From CBDAQD01 sp965275905 (GTDB taxonomy: Bacteria > Pseudomonadota > Alphaproteobacteria > Rhizobiales > JAJFHC01), in NCBI GenBank assembly GCA_965275905.1, contig CBDHYJ010000070.1, positions 61,769 to 125,768 on the forward strand: a DNA stretch of 64,000 nt, given 5' to 3'. The translations under genes and the position numbers were made by a program. A model generated the notes under the pieces. It had not been told where the DNA came from. It worked only from the letters and a program-made list of their open reading frames with translations, and searched no databases. Shown piece by piece: positions 43,322-52,435 of the stretch (positions within the stretch are counted from its first letter, which is position 1; each line of letters begins with the position of its first letter).

Positions 43322-44730
43322 TGTCGATCGACGGCGACAAGGACCTGACTTTAGACAGCGACAAGGACCTGGCTTTGGACAGCGACCCGGTACCGCTTGA
43401 GCGGCAGCTGCTGAAGCTCTCCAAGATCAACGCGGTGCTGATGGAGCGCGTCGAGCGGTCGATGGATCAGCAGGGCAATGCCTTTTCGCTGTTCCAGACG
43501 GCGATTGGCCTGGAGGCGAAAGTCCGCGCCCGCACCGAGGAGCTGACCTCGGTCTTGCGGCGGCTTGAGCGCTCCAACGAAGCGCTGGTGATGGCCAAGG
43601 AAGAGGCGGAGCGGGCCAACCTGAGTAAGACCCGCTTCCTGGCGGCCGCAAGCCACGACCTGTTGCAGCCGCTCAACGCGGCACGGCTGTCAATTTCGGT
43701 TCTGTCGGAGATGCAGGCCACGGACGACTCACGCCGCCTATCCGGCCAGATCGATCAGTCGCTGCAGACGATCGAGGACTTGATCAAGACCCTGCTCGAC
43801 ATCTCCAAGCTCGATGCCGGTGTCGTGAAGCCCGATCTGCGGGTCTTCCCCTTGGACACGGTGCTGTCGGTCCTGGAAGCGAGCTTCGGTCCGCTGGCGG
43901 CTGCCAAGTCTCTGAAGCTGAAGGTTCGCCGCTGCGGCTTGCTGGTGCGCAGCGATCCCTTGCTGCTTCAGCGCGTGTTGCAGAACCTGGTCTCCAATGC
44001 CGTGCGCTATACCAAGAAAGGCGGCATTCTGGTCGGCGTGCGCAAGCGCGGTAGCCAGTGTTTCATCGATGTGGTGGATTCAGGCTGCGGCATCGCCGAG
44101 AGCGAACGCGAGACGATGTTCGAGGAGTTCTATCGCGGCGCGGCCGCCGCCGACGGAACCCATACCGGTCTGGGGCTTGGCCTTTCCATCGTGCAACGCA
44201 CGGCATCGGCGCTGGCGCACCCGCTCGAGGTCAAATCGAAAGTGGGCAAGGGGTCGACCTTCCGGCTCATCGTCGAGCAGACGGGCGCAGCGCCGCGGGT
44301 CAAGCCGGCCTCGAACACGTGGCGCGACAGCGTCGACAACACCCATGGCGCCATCGTGCTCTTGATCGAGAACGATCAGGCGGTGCTGGATGCCACGGTG
44401 CATTTGCTGAACCGCTGGTCGTGCCACACTTTGGCGGCGCGCCGTTTGGACGACTTGCGCGCCCGGCTGAGCGAGATGCCCCGTCCGCCCGACATTATCT
44501 TGCTCGACTATCACTTGGACGAGGGACAGACCGGGCTTGAGGCTCTAGCGTCGTTGCGCGAGTCCTTCGGGCCGGATGTCCCTGCGGTGGTCATGACCGG
44601 AGATCGCGGCCTGGAGACGGCGGCCTATGTCACGGCGGCCGGGTGCGAACTGATGCACAAGCCCATTAAGCCCGCGGAGCTGCGCGCACTGATGGCACAT
44701 CTCCTGAAGGACTCGGTCATCAATTCCTAG
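43321..44730 (+). CDS. Hybrid histidine kinase, NahK-like
   Basis: The 469-residue protein has a coiled-coil N-terminus, a HisKA domain with the phosphoacceptor His at about residue 112 (ASHDLLQPLNAARL) and a HATPase_c domain with LVSNAVRYT, DSGCGI and LGLGLSI. A C-terminal receiver has its Asp in LLDYHLD at about residue 396. The DLLQPLNAAR context is the NahK/ErcS type. It lacks the PAS domains of NahK and may depend on the FIST protein for sensing. The start overlaps the upstream stop by one base. It is convergent with the NarL-type regulator. Confidence 0.93.
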   Translation: MSIDGDKDLTLDSDKDLALDSDPVPLERQLLKLSKINAVLMERVERSMDQQGNAFSLFQTAIGLEAKVRARTEELTSVLRRLERSNEALVMAKEEAERANLSKTRFLAAASHDLLQPLNAARLSISVLSEMQATDDSRRLSGQIDQSLQTIEDLIKTLLDISKLDAGVVKPDLRVFPLDTVLSVLEASFGPLAAAKSLKLKVRRCGLLVRSDPLLLQRVLQNLVSNAVRYTKKGGILVGVRKRGSQCFIDVVDSGCGIAESERETMFEEFYRGAAAADGTHTGLGLGLSIVQRTASALAHPLEVKSKVGKGSTFRLIVEQTGAAPRVKPASNTWRDSVDNTHGAIVLLIENDQAVLDATVHLLNRWSCHTLAARRLDDLRARLSEMPRPPDIILLDYHLDEGQTGLEALASLRESFGPDVPAVVMTGDRGLETAAYVTAAGCELMHKPIKPAELRALMAHLLKDSVINS

Positions 44731-45404
44731 TCGTTGTGTTGGGGGAGATCACCCCCAAGGATCGTCTCGAAATCCAGCTGCGCCGTCTCGATCACGGCCT
44801 GCGTGCGGCTCACGACATTCAGCTTGCGCAAGATTTCCGACACGTGGGCTTTCACCGTTGTCTCGCTGACCCCGAGTTCGTGAGCGATCTGCTTGTTGAG
44901 ATGGCCGTGGCGCAAGAGCTGCAGGACGCGCATTTGCGCCGGGGTCAACTCGGACACCCGGTCGGCGATGCCGTTCGCCTCCGGATTGGTAGACGGGTCG
45001 GAGAGGCGTTGCGCCAAGTCCTTGGGCACGAACACCGAGCCGCTCAGCACCTCCGACAAGCCATCGGCGAGCGTCGCCTTGTCCACGGATTTCGACACGA
45101 AGCCGGCAGCACCGAGCCGGATGGCTTCCTGCACGATCCGGGGGTCGTCGAGGCCGGAGACGATCATGATCGGGATGCGCGGAAACGACGACCGCAGGAG
45201 CATCAATCCGTCGAACCCGGCGGTGCCGGGAAGGGAGAGGTCGAGCAGGACAATCTCCATTGTCGGTTCCCTGCGAAGGCCCTCGCGCGCAGCTTCAATG
45301 CTGCCTGCTTCGAACACCTCGGCATCCGGCAGCGCGGACCGAACGGCGCCGCTCAGAGCCTCGCGGAACATCGGATGGTCGTCGACGATGAGGATCTTGG
45401 TCAT
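44727..45404 (-). CDS. NarL/FixJ-type response regulator (ErbR/AgmR-like)
   Basis: The 225-residue protein has a receiver (IVDDHPMF, Asp in LLDLSLPG, Lys in SKSVDK). A LuxR-type helix-turn-helix follows at about residues 155-215 (LTPAQMRVLQLLRHGHLNKQIAHELGVSETTVKAHVSEILRKL). This is the regulator type that controls ethanol oxidation in Pseudomonas (ErbR/AgmR). It lies tail to tail with the hybrid kinase, overlapping by four bases, so it is likely its partner. The true start is the ATG at 45404, where the receiver domain begins. Confidence 0.93.
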   Translation of the reverse strand: MTKILIVDDHPMFREALSGAVRSALPDAEVFEAGSIEAAREGLRREPTMEIVLLDLSLPGTAGFDGLMLLRSSFPRIPIMIVSGLDDPRIVQEAIRLGAAGFVSKSVDKATLADGLSEVLSGSVFVPKDLAQRLSDPSTNPEANGIADRVSELTPAQMRVLQLLRHGHLNKQIAHELGVSETTVKAHVSEILRKLNVVSRTQAVIETAQLDFETILGGDLPQHND

Positions 45405-45564
45405 GGTTCCGGGCCGGTATTGCATGTCTCCTTGCGGCAAACCGCATATTGGCCCCCGCCGCAATTCACCAATAGTACTACCTGCCTGCGCCGCTTGTGA
45501 GGCCGGTCCTGCCGGTCGGCCGGAAAAGACCTCAAGCGCGTTGGAAAGTGGCCCGGAATTGCGG

Positions 45565-46587
45565 TCAGGGAATGAGCACCGCGGCCCCTTGAAGGGCCCC
45601 GCGGCGTAAGGCCGACAGCGCTTCGTTGGCTTCCGACAGCTTCATCGGCACCACCGTCGTCTTGACGGGCACTTGCGGCGCCAGTGCCAGAAACTCCCGG
45701 GCGTCGTCCCGTGTGAGATTGGCCACTGACCGTATCACCCGCTCCTCCCACAAGATGTCGTAGGGAAACTGCGGGATGTCGCTCATGTGGATTCCGCCGC
45801 AAACGACGATGCCGCCTTTGCGGAGCGCTCGCAGAGCCGCCGGCACCAGCGGTCCGACGGGCGCGAAGATGATCGCCGCATCGAGGCGCTCCGGCGGCGC
45901 TTCGTCGGAGCCGCCCGCCCATACGGCGCCAAGGCCGCGCGCGAAGGCTTGAGCTTCTGTGTCGCCGGGGCTGGTGAAGGCATAGATCTCACAGCCCAGA
46001 TGGCGCGCCACTTGCGCCACGATATGGGCGGCCGCCCCAAAGCCGTAAATGCCAAGCCGCTTGGTGCGCCCGGGCTCGCCGCCAAAGGCCTCCTCGGCCA
46101 TCTTGAGCGAACGGTAGCCGATCAACCCGGCACAGAGCAGCGGGGCCACTTCGGCATCCGAATAGCCCTCGGGCAGTTTGAAGCAGTAGCGCTCGTCCGC
46201 CACGGTGTAGTCCGCGTAGCCGCCATTGATCTGGTAGCCGGTGAACAGCGGGTGGTCGCAGAGATTCTCCCGGCCCATCAGGCAATAGGGGCACGTCCCG
46301 TCCGTGTAGCCGAGCCAAGGGACGCCCACCCGCTCGCCGTGCGTGAAGCCCGTGACGTCCGCCCCCACGGCTTCGACGTGCCCCACGATCTCGTGGCCCA
46401 GAACGAGCGGGAGTTTGGGATGGTCGAGTTCGCCGTCGAAAATGTGGAGGTCAGTGCGGCAAACCCCGCAGGCGAGCACCTTGAGGAGAATCTGATGGGG
46501 GCCCGGTTCCGGCACCGGCAGCGTCGCCGCCTTGAGGGGCACATGGGCCCGCTCCAACAGCATGGCCTGCATCGTCGTCGGTGCCAT
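45565..46587 (-). CDS. Zinc-dependent alcohol dehydrogenase
   Basis: The 340-residue medium-chain dehydrogenase has the catalytic zinc ligands in GVCRTDLH and GHEIVGHVE. The structural zinc region is reduced to CPYCLMGRENLC, and the cofactor loop is GIYGFGAAAH. This belongs to the Zn-binding alcohol dehydrogenase family 2 (adhA type), using NAD(P) for alcohols such as ethanol. I chose the ATG at 46587, with AAGGGG upstream. It would supply aldehyde to the nearby ALDH. Confidence 0.93.
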   Translation of the reverse strand: MAPTTMQAMLLERAHVPLKAATLPVPEPGPHQILLKVLACGVCRTDLHIFDGELDHPKLPLVLGHEIVGHVEAVGADVTGFTHGERVGVPWLGYTDGTCPYCLMGRENLCDHPLFTGYQINGGYADYTVADERYCFKLPEGYSDAEVAPLLCAGLIGYRSLKMAEEAFGGEPGRTKRLGIYGFGAAAHIVAQVARHLGCEIYAFTSPGDTEAQAFARGLGAVWAGGSDEAPPERLDAAIIFAPVGPLVPAALRALRKGGIVVCGGIHMSDIPQFPYDILWEERVIRSVANLTRDDAREFLALAPQVPVKTTVVPMKLSEANEALSALRRGALQGAAVLIP

Positions 46588-46677
46588 TTGCCCCTTCAAG
46601 TGCCGTTGTCTTGGCGTGCCGCGTTGTGCGGTCAGCCTAGCATAGGCGGGACATGGCTGAAGGTCTGCCCGAAGCGC

Positions 46678-47097
46678 CTATTTCCGCAAAGCGCCGGTAA
46701 GGGCGTCTTGGATGCGCTGGTTCGGCTTGCCGAGCCAGGAAATGGCCGGCGGGGCGGCGAGGAGGCCCCAAGCATCGCGGCCTCCCGGCGCAAACAGCAC
46801 ATAGAGCTGGTTTTCCTCGCATTCATTGGGCTTGCAGGTGAAGCCCAGCAGATAGGTCTCGCCGTCCAGCTCCACGGGGATCACCGGCGTTGGCGGGCCA
46901 TCGAGGGTGTCGGCATATTCATGGACCCAGACCGGCGTCGCCTCGCCCGCCATCATGGTCTCCCACGCGTAGACATAGGCCTGTTGCGTCAGGAGATTGG
47001 CCATCGGCTTGCCAATATCGTCGGCATGCGCGAAGGCCGAGAACACCAAGCCTACAAGGCCCAAAAATGCGGGAACGGCGAGAGATCTGATACCCAT
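46678..47097 (-). CDS. Ivy-type C-type lysozyme inhibitor
   Basis: The 139-residue protein has a signal peptide (RSLAVPAFLGLVGLVFSAFAHA). Its motif CKPNEC matches the CKPHDC loop of Ivy, followed by NQLYVLFAPGG and AWGLL. Ivy inhibits host C-type lysozymes in the periplasm, or controls the cell's own lytic enzymes. The His of CKPHDC is replaced by Asn, so activity may be altered. It is monocistronic. Confidence 0.82.
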   Translation of the reverse strand: MGIRSLAVPAFLGLVGLVFSAFAHADDIGKPMANLLTQQAYVYAWETMMAGEATPVWVHEYADTLDGPPTPVIPVELDGETYLLGFTCKPNECEENQLYVLFAPGGRDAWGLLAAPPAISWLGKPNQRIQDALTGALRK

Positions 47098-47185
47098 AGC
47101 AACGCCTCATCCTGGGGTGAGGCACGAAGCGCTCGCATCTCCCGGTGACGTGATTATGACGAGCGTGTTACGGGCGGCGGGGAGG

Positions 47186-47812
47186 CTAGTGGCGAAGGAG
47201 GGGCCACCCTTGGGTGCCTTTCGTGACCGCCGGCGCCGGGGGCTTATCCAGCGGACCGTAAGCGCCAGACGGTTTGCGGGCGCCGTCCGCGGCGAAGTGC
47301 CGGCCAGGGACCGGAACCGAGGCCGCCCACAGAGCCGCAAACGCTTGGCTCGCCAGCCGCGTCGCCTCCGGGGCGTTTGTCTCGAACACAGCAAGCGGAT
47401 TGCGCTTGTTCGGATCCCGGCGCATGGCGTCGCCCGTCCAGCACAGGCCGGCGCCGTAGGTGGCTTGCTCATGAGCGTCGAGCAGCCGCGGGTTACGCGC
47501 CCAGCGGATCAGCGCGGCGGGGTTCGCCTCGGGGCTGAGGATCGCGAGCGTATCGCAGAGATGCTTGAGATCGTCCTGGGGCTCGAGCCTGGCGACGATG
47601 GCCCTTGCCCGGACCCCAGCCCCCGCCAGCGCGGTTTTCATCGAGGTGAGCGCATGGGCCGGCCCCGAATTCGCCGCACGCACGATGAGCGTGCAATCGA
47701 GACCGCGGTTGCGGTCACGACGGTCGGCGAGACGCGACAGGGCCTCCAGATGCCCTTCGAAATGTGCTTCAGGCGACGTCACAGAGTGTTCCGAACCGGC
47801 CACAACGCGCAT
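47186..47812 (-). CDS. Protein of unknown function (208 aa)
   Basis: I do not recognise this protein. It has no signal peptide or membrane segment. The middle contains LIVRAANSGPAHAL and NPAALIRWARNPRLLDAHEQATYGAG, and the C-terminus is Pro/Gly-rich and probably disordered. AGGGGG lies five bases before the ATG at 47812. The open frame continues upstream to 48301, but that stretch is compositionally odd and has no better start. It may be related to phosphohydrolase-like or PLD-like proteins, but I cannot support this. Confidence 0.6.
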   Translation of the reverse strand: MRVVAGSEHSVTSPEAHFEGHLEALSRLADRRDRNRGLDCTLIVRAANSGPAHALTSMKTALAGAGVRARAIVARLEPQDDLKHLCDTLAILSPEANPAALIRWARNPRLLDAHEQATYGAGLCWTGDAMRRDPNKRNPLAVFETNAPEATRLASQAFAALWAASVPVPGRHFAADGARKPSGAYGPLDKPPAPAVTKGTQGWPLLRH

Positions 47813-48174
47813 GGGTCCCCCTTGGGCATTTGGAAGCGACGACCGGGCCAAGGGCTTCACGGGAGCCCTGCTGCGGTCTTCTCTATCGCCCAGGAGAATG
47901 GCCCGAAGCAGGTTAAGGAAGGCTTTCGCAACGTCTTTTTTCTGGAAATCCGCGCCTTCTGCCCGCGCCAGGGAAAAATCCGTCCACGGAGGATAGGACC
48001 TTGGGAAGACGGGTAAAACCGGTCCGGCTAGATAGCCTGCGGCAGCAAAATCCGGTTCCGGGACCAAAACGCAGGTCCCGCACGGAACGATCTCCGCCCT
48101 CCGGCGTTCTCCTTTCGGGTCCGGCGCGGTGCGCACCCTACCCCCAAACCCCGCCCGTGCCGGCTCCCGATTCT
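47813..48174. other. 362-bp gene-free gap
   Basis: No gene, RNA or repeat is recognised. The gap lies between the unknown 208-residue protein (start at 47812, minus) and the PepSY gene stop (48175, minus). It should hold the promoter of the former. A minus-strand frame crosses it without features. Confidence 0.5.
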
Positions 48175-49731
48175 CTATTTTAAAGCCCGGCCCCCGCGCC
48201 GGGCTTTTCTTTGGCGGAAGGCGCCCCCTGGGCTGGCAGGACGGGGATTGCATCCTGCAGCCGCACGCGACCGCGACCTGCGGCGCATCAAGACACGCCA
48301 TCCGAGCACGGCCCCTGACACCGAGGCCACAAGGCCCAGAGCGGACAGAAACCAGACAAGGGCATCGCGGGCTGGCTGGTGTCTCAGGAGCACCGGAAGT
48401 TCGTAATTGTGCAGGAGGTTGAACAGCCAGCGATAGGTGCGCGCGCTGCGGTCGCTGAGGCCGGCAATCTCGCCCGTTGACGGGTCGATGAAGAGCCGCG
48501 TCGCGGACGGATCGGCGAAACGCAGCTCAAGGACGGGGAGGGGCCGCTTCCGGCGGTACGAATACCAGTACACCGTCTCGGCTGTCAGGCGTTGAGCGCT
48601 CTGAACCGGTGTTGCGGGCATGGTCTTCTCTGCGGCCTCGGTCAGCGCTGCGTCGCTCAACGCCACAGGGGCGCCCGTTGCGCCGTCGAAAAGCCGTGTC
48701 TGGCCGCGGCCGCGCGTCAGGATCGTCGGGCGGCCCCCAACGGACTGAAACGAGATCTCGCTGGCCCCTGTTGGAAGAGACGCGAGTGTGGCCTGCGTCA
48801 CGCCGTAGGCCATGGTCTCGCTCCAACCCGCGAAGGCGCTCAGCTGGGCGGTCGTCAGCTGCGTGCGCGCGAACATGCTGAACGGGTTGACCGAGAGCCA
48901 ACCGCTCGCGATCCAGGCCGTGAGGAAGATGCCTCCGGCAAGCCCGAAAACGTGATGCCATTTTTTCCACCCCGTATAGGGCGTAACGCGATTGCGGGCG
49001 TAGCGGGTTCTGGGACGCAGGCGAAGAAACCCAATCCAGAGCCCGGCAATGGCGCCGATGACGAGCGGTGCGGAGAGCCACATGACGACTTGGCGCCAAG
49101 CCGGCCCGTCCTTGCGAATGGGTGTGAAGTAGATCCAATGGGGAACGGCGCCCATCCAGTTCCAGACGCGTTCGTTCCGTGTTGCGTTCTGCACGATCTC
49201 GCCCGAAGAGGACGAGACGTACACCACGGTGTCTTTCGGGTCGCCGAGCGCGAACTGCAACAATGGACGGTGCGCGTTGAACCGTTGCGACACGGTCCAC
49301 TGATCGTAGTCCACAAATCCCAAGAGCACCGGCTTCGCCTCCGGGAACGTCTCCTGAAGGTGGGCGCGCGCATCGGCCGGCCCCACGTCTTTGAGTCTCT
49401 CTCCCGTTACCGCTGAGAGGGAAAGACCCCCATCCTGGGTCACGATGCGATAGACGGGATCCTTGTCGAACGTTTCGAGGCGGAAGGTTCGGGGAAAGCC
49501 CGAGACGCCGGCGCGTGCCAGAGCCTCGTCGGGGAGTATCCGAATGCGGTCCGTCGCGACCGGAGGCAGGTTGGCAATGCGCTCCTCATTGCTCCAAGAC
49601 GGGTACGGCACGTAGAGCATCACCAGTCCCGACAAGAACCACATGATGCAAAAAAGGCACGTGGTCACGCCAAGCCAGCGATGGCCAAGAAACAGCCAGC
49701 GTTTGGCTCGGTTGAGGACAGGGGATCGCAT
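48175..49731 (-). CDS. PepSY-associated membrane protein downstream of the TonB receptor
   Basis: The 518-residue protein has four or more membrane helices, at about residues 15-40, 200-220, 250-270 and 450-475, enclosing two large periplasmic parts with PepSY-like features. WLGVTTCLFCIMWFLSGLVMLY marks the first helix, and the pattern with HxxxG around GHRWLGV and KKWHHVFGL suggests heme or metal coordination. Members (PiuB-like) often follow siderophore receptors and are thought to reduce or process the imported iron. The ATG at 49731 has AGGG upstream. Its C-terminal 30 residues overlap a hairpin. Confidence 0.85.
   Translation of the reverse strand: MRSPVLNRAKRWLFLGHRWLGVTTCLFCIMWFLSGLVMLYVPYPSWSNEERIANLPPVATDRIRILPDEALARAGVSGFPRTFRLETFDKDPVYRIVTQDGGLSLSAVTGERLKDVGPADARAHLQETFPEAKPVLLGFVDYDQWTVSQRFNAHRPLLQFALGDPKDTVVYVSSSSGEIVQNATRNERVWNWMGAVPHWIYFTPIRKDGPAWRQVVMWLSAPLVIGAIAGLWIGFLRLRPRTRYARNRVTPYTGWKKWHHVFGLAGGIFLTAWIASGWLSVNPFSMFARTQLTTAQLSAFAGWSETMAYGVTQATLASLPTGASEISFQSVGGRPTILTRGRGQTRLFDGATGAPVALSDAALTEAAEKTMPATPVQSAQRLTAETVYWYSYRRKRPLPVLELRFADPSATRLFIDPSTGEIAGLSDRSARTYRWLFNLLHNYELPVLLRHQPARDALVWFLSALGLVASVSGAVLGWRVLMRRRSRSRAAAGCNPRPASPGGAFRQRKARRGGRALK
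48182..48212. terminator. Hairpin with T-run at the PepSY 3' end
   Basis: AAAGCCCGG and CCGGGCTTT form a 9-base stem (48182-48190 with 48199-48207), followed by TCTTT on the plus strand and TTTAAAA on the minus side. It overlaps the last codons of the PepSY gene and can serve as a bidirectional terminator. Confidence 0.7.
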
Positions 49732-49789
49732 CGCTTTGGCCCTAGGGGGCGGGCGAGCATCTAGGGGCCGATGCTCGCCGCGCCTTTGG

Positions 49790-52186
49790 TCAGTACTTGA
49801 CGCGATAGCTGAGCTGCGCCGTTCGCGGCGGCGCGAGCTGCCACTCGAAGCTGCCGCCGCCCGTCGCGTATTTCTCATCGAAGGCGTTGAAGAGACGGAA
49901 CGCCAGCTCGCCGCGCCCGGTAACGTCGTAGATCAAACCGAGGTTCACGACAGTCGAAGGCGGACGCTTCACTAGATTGGCGTTGTCGTTATAGATCGAC
50001 CCGATCCATTGCACGCCGACATAGCCTTCCCAGCGCGGCAGGAAGTTCCACGTCACCCAGTTGTTGATGACCTGATCGGGGACGTTCCTCGGGCGGTTGC
50101 CGCTGAAGTCCACGAACGCACCGTTGACCGACGTGCCGAAATCGTCGTAGCGGGCTTCAAGCACCGCAAGATTGCCGTCATAGCGCAGTGTATCGGTGAC
50201 TTGCATGGCAAAGGTCAGCTCGATACCGCGGGACGACTGCTGCCCGACCTGAAGCACAGTTTGTGGGTTGTTCGGATCGCGCGTGAGGAGGTCGTTCTTC
50301 ACGATGTCGTAGGCGGCAATCGTCCACTCGCCGCGGCCGCCCGCGAAAGAGCGCTTGGCGCCGATCTCGACTTGACGCGCTGTGGTTAGCTCGAACCGAG
50401 ATCTTGCCAAGTTCGTGGTGATCAGTGCGCTGCCGACAGGGTCGACGCCGGTGGCATATTGCGCATAAAGAGCAAGGTCCGGAATCGGCGTGTAGACCGC
50501 GCCGGCCCGCCAAGTGACGTTGGAGAAGTCCTTTGTGAACTGGTCTCCTATCACCTTGTCGCGCCGCGTCAACGACACCTCGTCGAGTCGCAAACCACCG
50601 ATGACCGAAAGCTTCTTAGAAAACGCCACTCTATTCTCTGCAAAAAGAGCGTATTGAGACGTCTCGCTTTCCCACTTCGGGATCGTGGGGTCGACGTGAA
50701 TAAAGAGGCCAGGCACGACATCAAAGGGATCGACGAAGGATTCGCCGGCGAAAGGCGCATTGTTCGTATGCAGAAAGTCGATATGGTTGACGTCGAAGCC
50801 TAGCAACAACTCGTTCTCGACGCTGCCGCCAAGGTTCGAACGAAGCGTGGCGTCGAACCGATTTCCGAGCTGTTCCTGGTCGTGATAGATCTCGATGTAG
50901 GACCTGCGCCTCACCTGCCCGGCGTTGGGTCCGGAGTCTTGATAGACGTACGACTCGACGTTTCTCCAATGCCGGTTCGTCGTCAGGCGATAAGCGACGT
51001 TGCGCAGTTCGAGCCAATCGGTGACGTCCCAATCGGTTCTGAACTGCGTCCAGTTGTCGATATAGTTCACGGCGCTATCGCTTACGTTGAAGTTCGTGTC
51101 GCGCAAGCTATCGAGGATTTGTCCGTCGATCAGCGGCGTGCCCCAATAGCGGAGTGGCGACCGGTCGGCGTGATCGTGTGAGATCGAAAGCCGCAGGGTC
51201 TCGATCGGTTTGAAGGCGAGGGCCCCTGACAACGCGATCGAATCGAAGTCGCTTTCATGGTCCAGCCATCCGTCGGAGGTATTCCCGCTGATGTCGACGC
51301 GGTAGCCGACCTTGTCGCCAAGGGGGCCGCCCGATCCGACGCCAAAGCGCCCGGTCTCATAGGTCCCGAAAGCGACCTCCGCTTCATTCGTAAAGAAGTC
51401 TGTGGGCTTCTTCGGCACCACGTTGATCACCCCGCCGATCGCGCCCTCGCCATAGAGCACCGATGCCGGACCGCGCAGCACCTCGATGCGCTCCGCTGAC
51501 CAGGTATCGAACGGGAAGGTGACGGTGCCCGAGCCCACATAGAGGCGCGTCCCGTCGTAGAGCTGCATCACCGAGCCATGTCCGGCGAAACCGCGCGTCG
51601 CAAGAGCGGTGTCGCCATTGCCGGGTGCCGCGGTTGAGGTGAAGCCGGCCGCGTCTTGCGTCACCGCTTCGTTGACCGTGGTCTGTCCGCGTTGCCTGAT
51701 CGTCTCTCCGGGAATGATCTCGACGCTCGCCGGCGTTTCGAGGGGGCTCAGCCCGAGGCGGCTTCCGAGCTGAGTGGGGGCCTCCAGATTGAGCCCTGGG
51801 CGTAAGCCAGATGCGCGGTCTGTTGCATTGCCATATGCCTCGCCGGTGCCGTCCGCAGGGCCTGCGAGACCGGTCTGCGCCGTGTCCAGAGGCGGCAAGG
51901 CCGCGACGGTTGCCGTGCGCGGGCGCGGATTGTGGACCTGCCTTTGGGTGGACACGGGCTCGATGGTCGTGTCGGTCCCTGTCTCGGCTTCCGGCGGCTC
52001 GACGATAACCTCAATGGGTGGCACATCCCCCCGGTCTTCGCCTTGTTCGTGGGGAACGTCCTCTCCTGGGACTGCATCCTGCGCGGAAACCCCTCCCAAG
52101 GCTGGTGTCAGACAGACGCCTACGAATAACGACAACGCACAGGCGGATGTCTGCGTTGGTAAGCAGCTTTGAATGCGAATTGACAT
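49790..52186 (-). CDS. TonB-dependent receptor under cobalamin riboswitch control
   Basis: This 798-residue outer-membrane receptor has a signal peptide, a long Pro/Glu/Thr-rich linker with a TonB-box-like PIEVIVE, a plug from about residue 145 (TPASVEIIPGETIRQRG, VEVLRGPASVLYGEG-type motif seen as IEVLRGPASVLYGEGAIGG) and a C-terminal barrel ending in a Tyr/aromatic strand (AQLSYRVKY). The architecture is siderophore-receptor-like. However, a cobalamin riboswitch lies 250 bases upstream on the same strand, so it probably takes up vitamin B12 or a related corrinoid (BtuB role). The ATG at 52186 has GGGGGA upstream. It is cotranscribed with the PepSY gene. Confidence 0.93.
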   Translation of the reverse strand: MSIRIQSCLPTQTSACALSLFVGVCLTPALGGVSAQDAVPGEDVPHEQGEDRGDVPPIEVIVEPPEAETGTDTTIEPVSTQRQVHNPRPRTATVAALPPLDTAQTGLAGPADGTGEAYGNATDRASGLRPGLNLEAPTQLGSRLGLSPLETPASVEIIPGETIRQRGQTTVNEAVTQDAAGFTSTAAPGNGDTALATRGFAGHGSVMQLYDGTRLYVGSGTVTFPFDTWSAERIEVLRGPASVLYGEGAIGGVINVVPKKPTDFFTNEAEVAFGTYETGRFGVGSGGPLGDKVGYRVDISGNTSDGWLDHESDFDSIALSGALAFKPIETLRLSISHDHADRSPLRYWGTPLIDGQILDSLRDTNFNVSDSAVNYIDNWTQFRTDWDVTDWLELRNVAYRLTTNRHWRNVESYVYQDSGPNAGQVRRRSYIEIYHDQEQLGNRFDATLRSNLGGSVENELLLGFDVNHIDFLHTNNAPFAGESFVDPFDVVPGLFIHVDPTIPKWESETSQYALFAENRVAFSKKLSVIGGLRLDEVSLTRRDKVIGDQFTKDFSNVTWRAGAVYTPIPDLALYAQYATGVDPVGSALITTNLARSRFELTTARQVEIGAKRSFAGGRGEWTIAAYDIVKNDLLTRDPNNPQTVLQVGQQSSRGIELTFAMQVTDTLRYDGNLAVLEARYDDFGTSVNGAFVDFSGNRPRNVPDQVINNWVTWNFLPRWEGYVGVQWIGSIYNDNANLVKRPPSTVVNLGLIYDVTGRGELAFRLFNAFDEKYATGGGSFEWQLAPPRTAQLSYRVKY

Positions 52187-52435
52187 AGGTCCCCCGTCGC
52201 GACTTTGGACGGGACCATCGCAAGCCTATTTGAAGCGCTCGTCGGGTGGCGGCCGGCGCAGATCCCCCTGCATGTCGGCACGCAGCGTCGCACTGCTCAC
52301 ACGGGCGAGCGCGGGTTTCAAATTTGCCTGATGTCTAGCGAGACCCGGCCATGGCTGACGACGCTCCCAATCGGTTGCACATCAGTCGCCACAACGGGTG
52401 TCCGCTCCACCGCGCGCCCCGCACGGAAGATGGGC

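Noticed and set aside
47813..48301. N-terminal extension of the unknown protein at 47186-47812
   Set aside because: The extension crosses a hairpin terminator and has no family features; the start at 47812 has a good ribosome-binding site.
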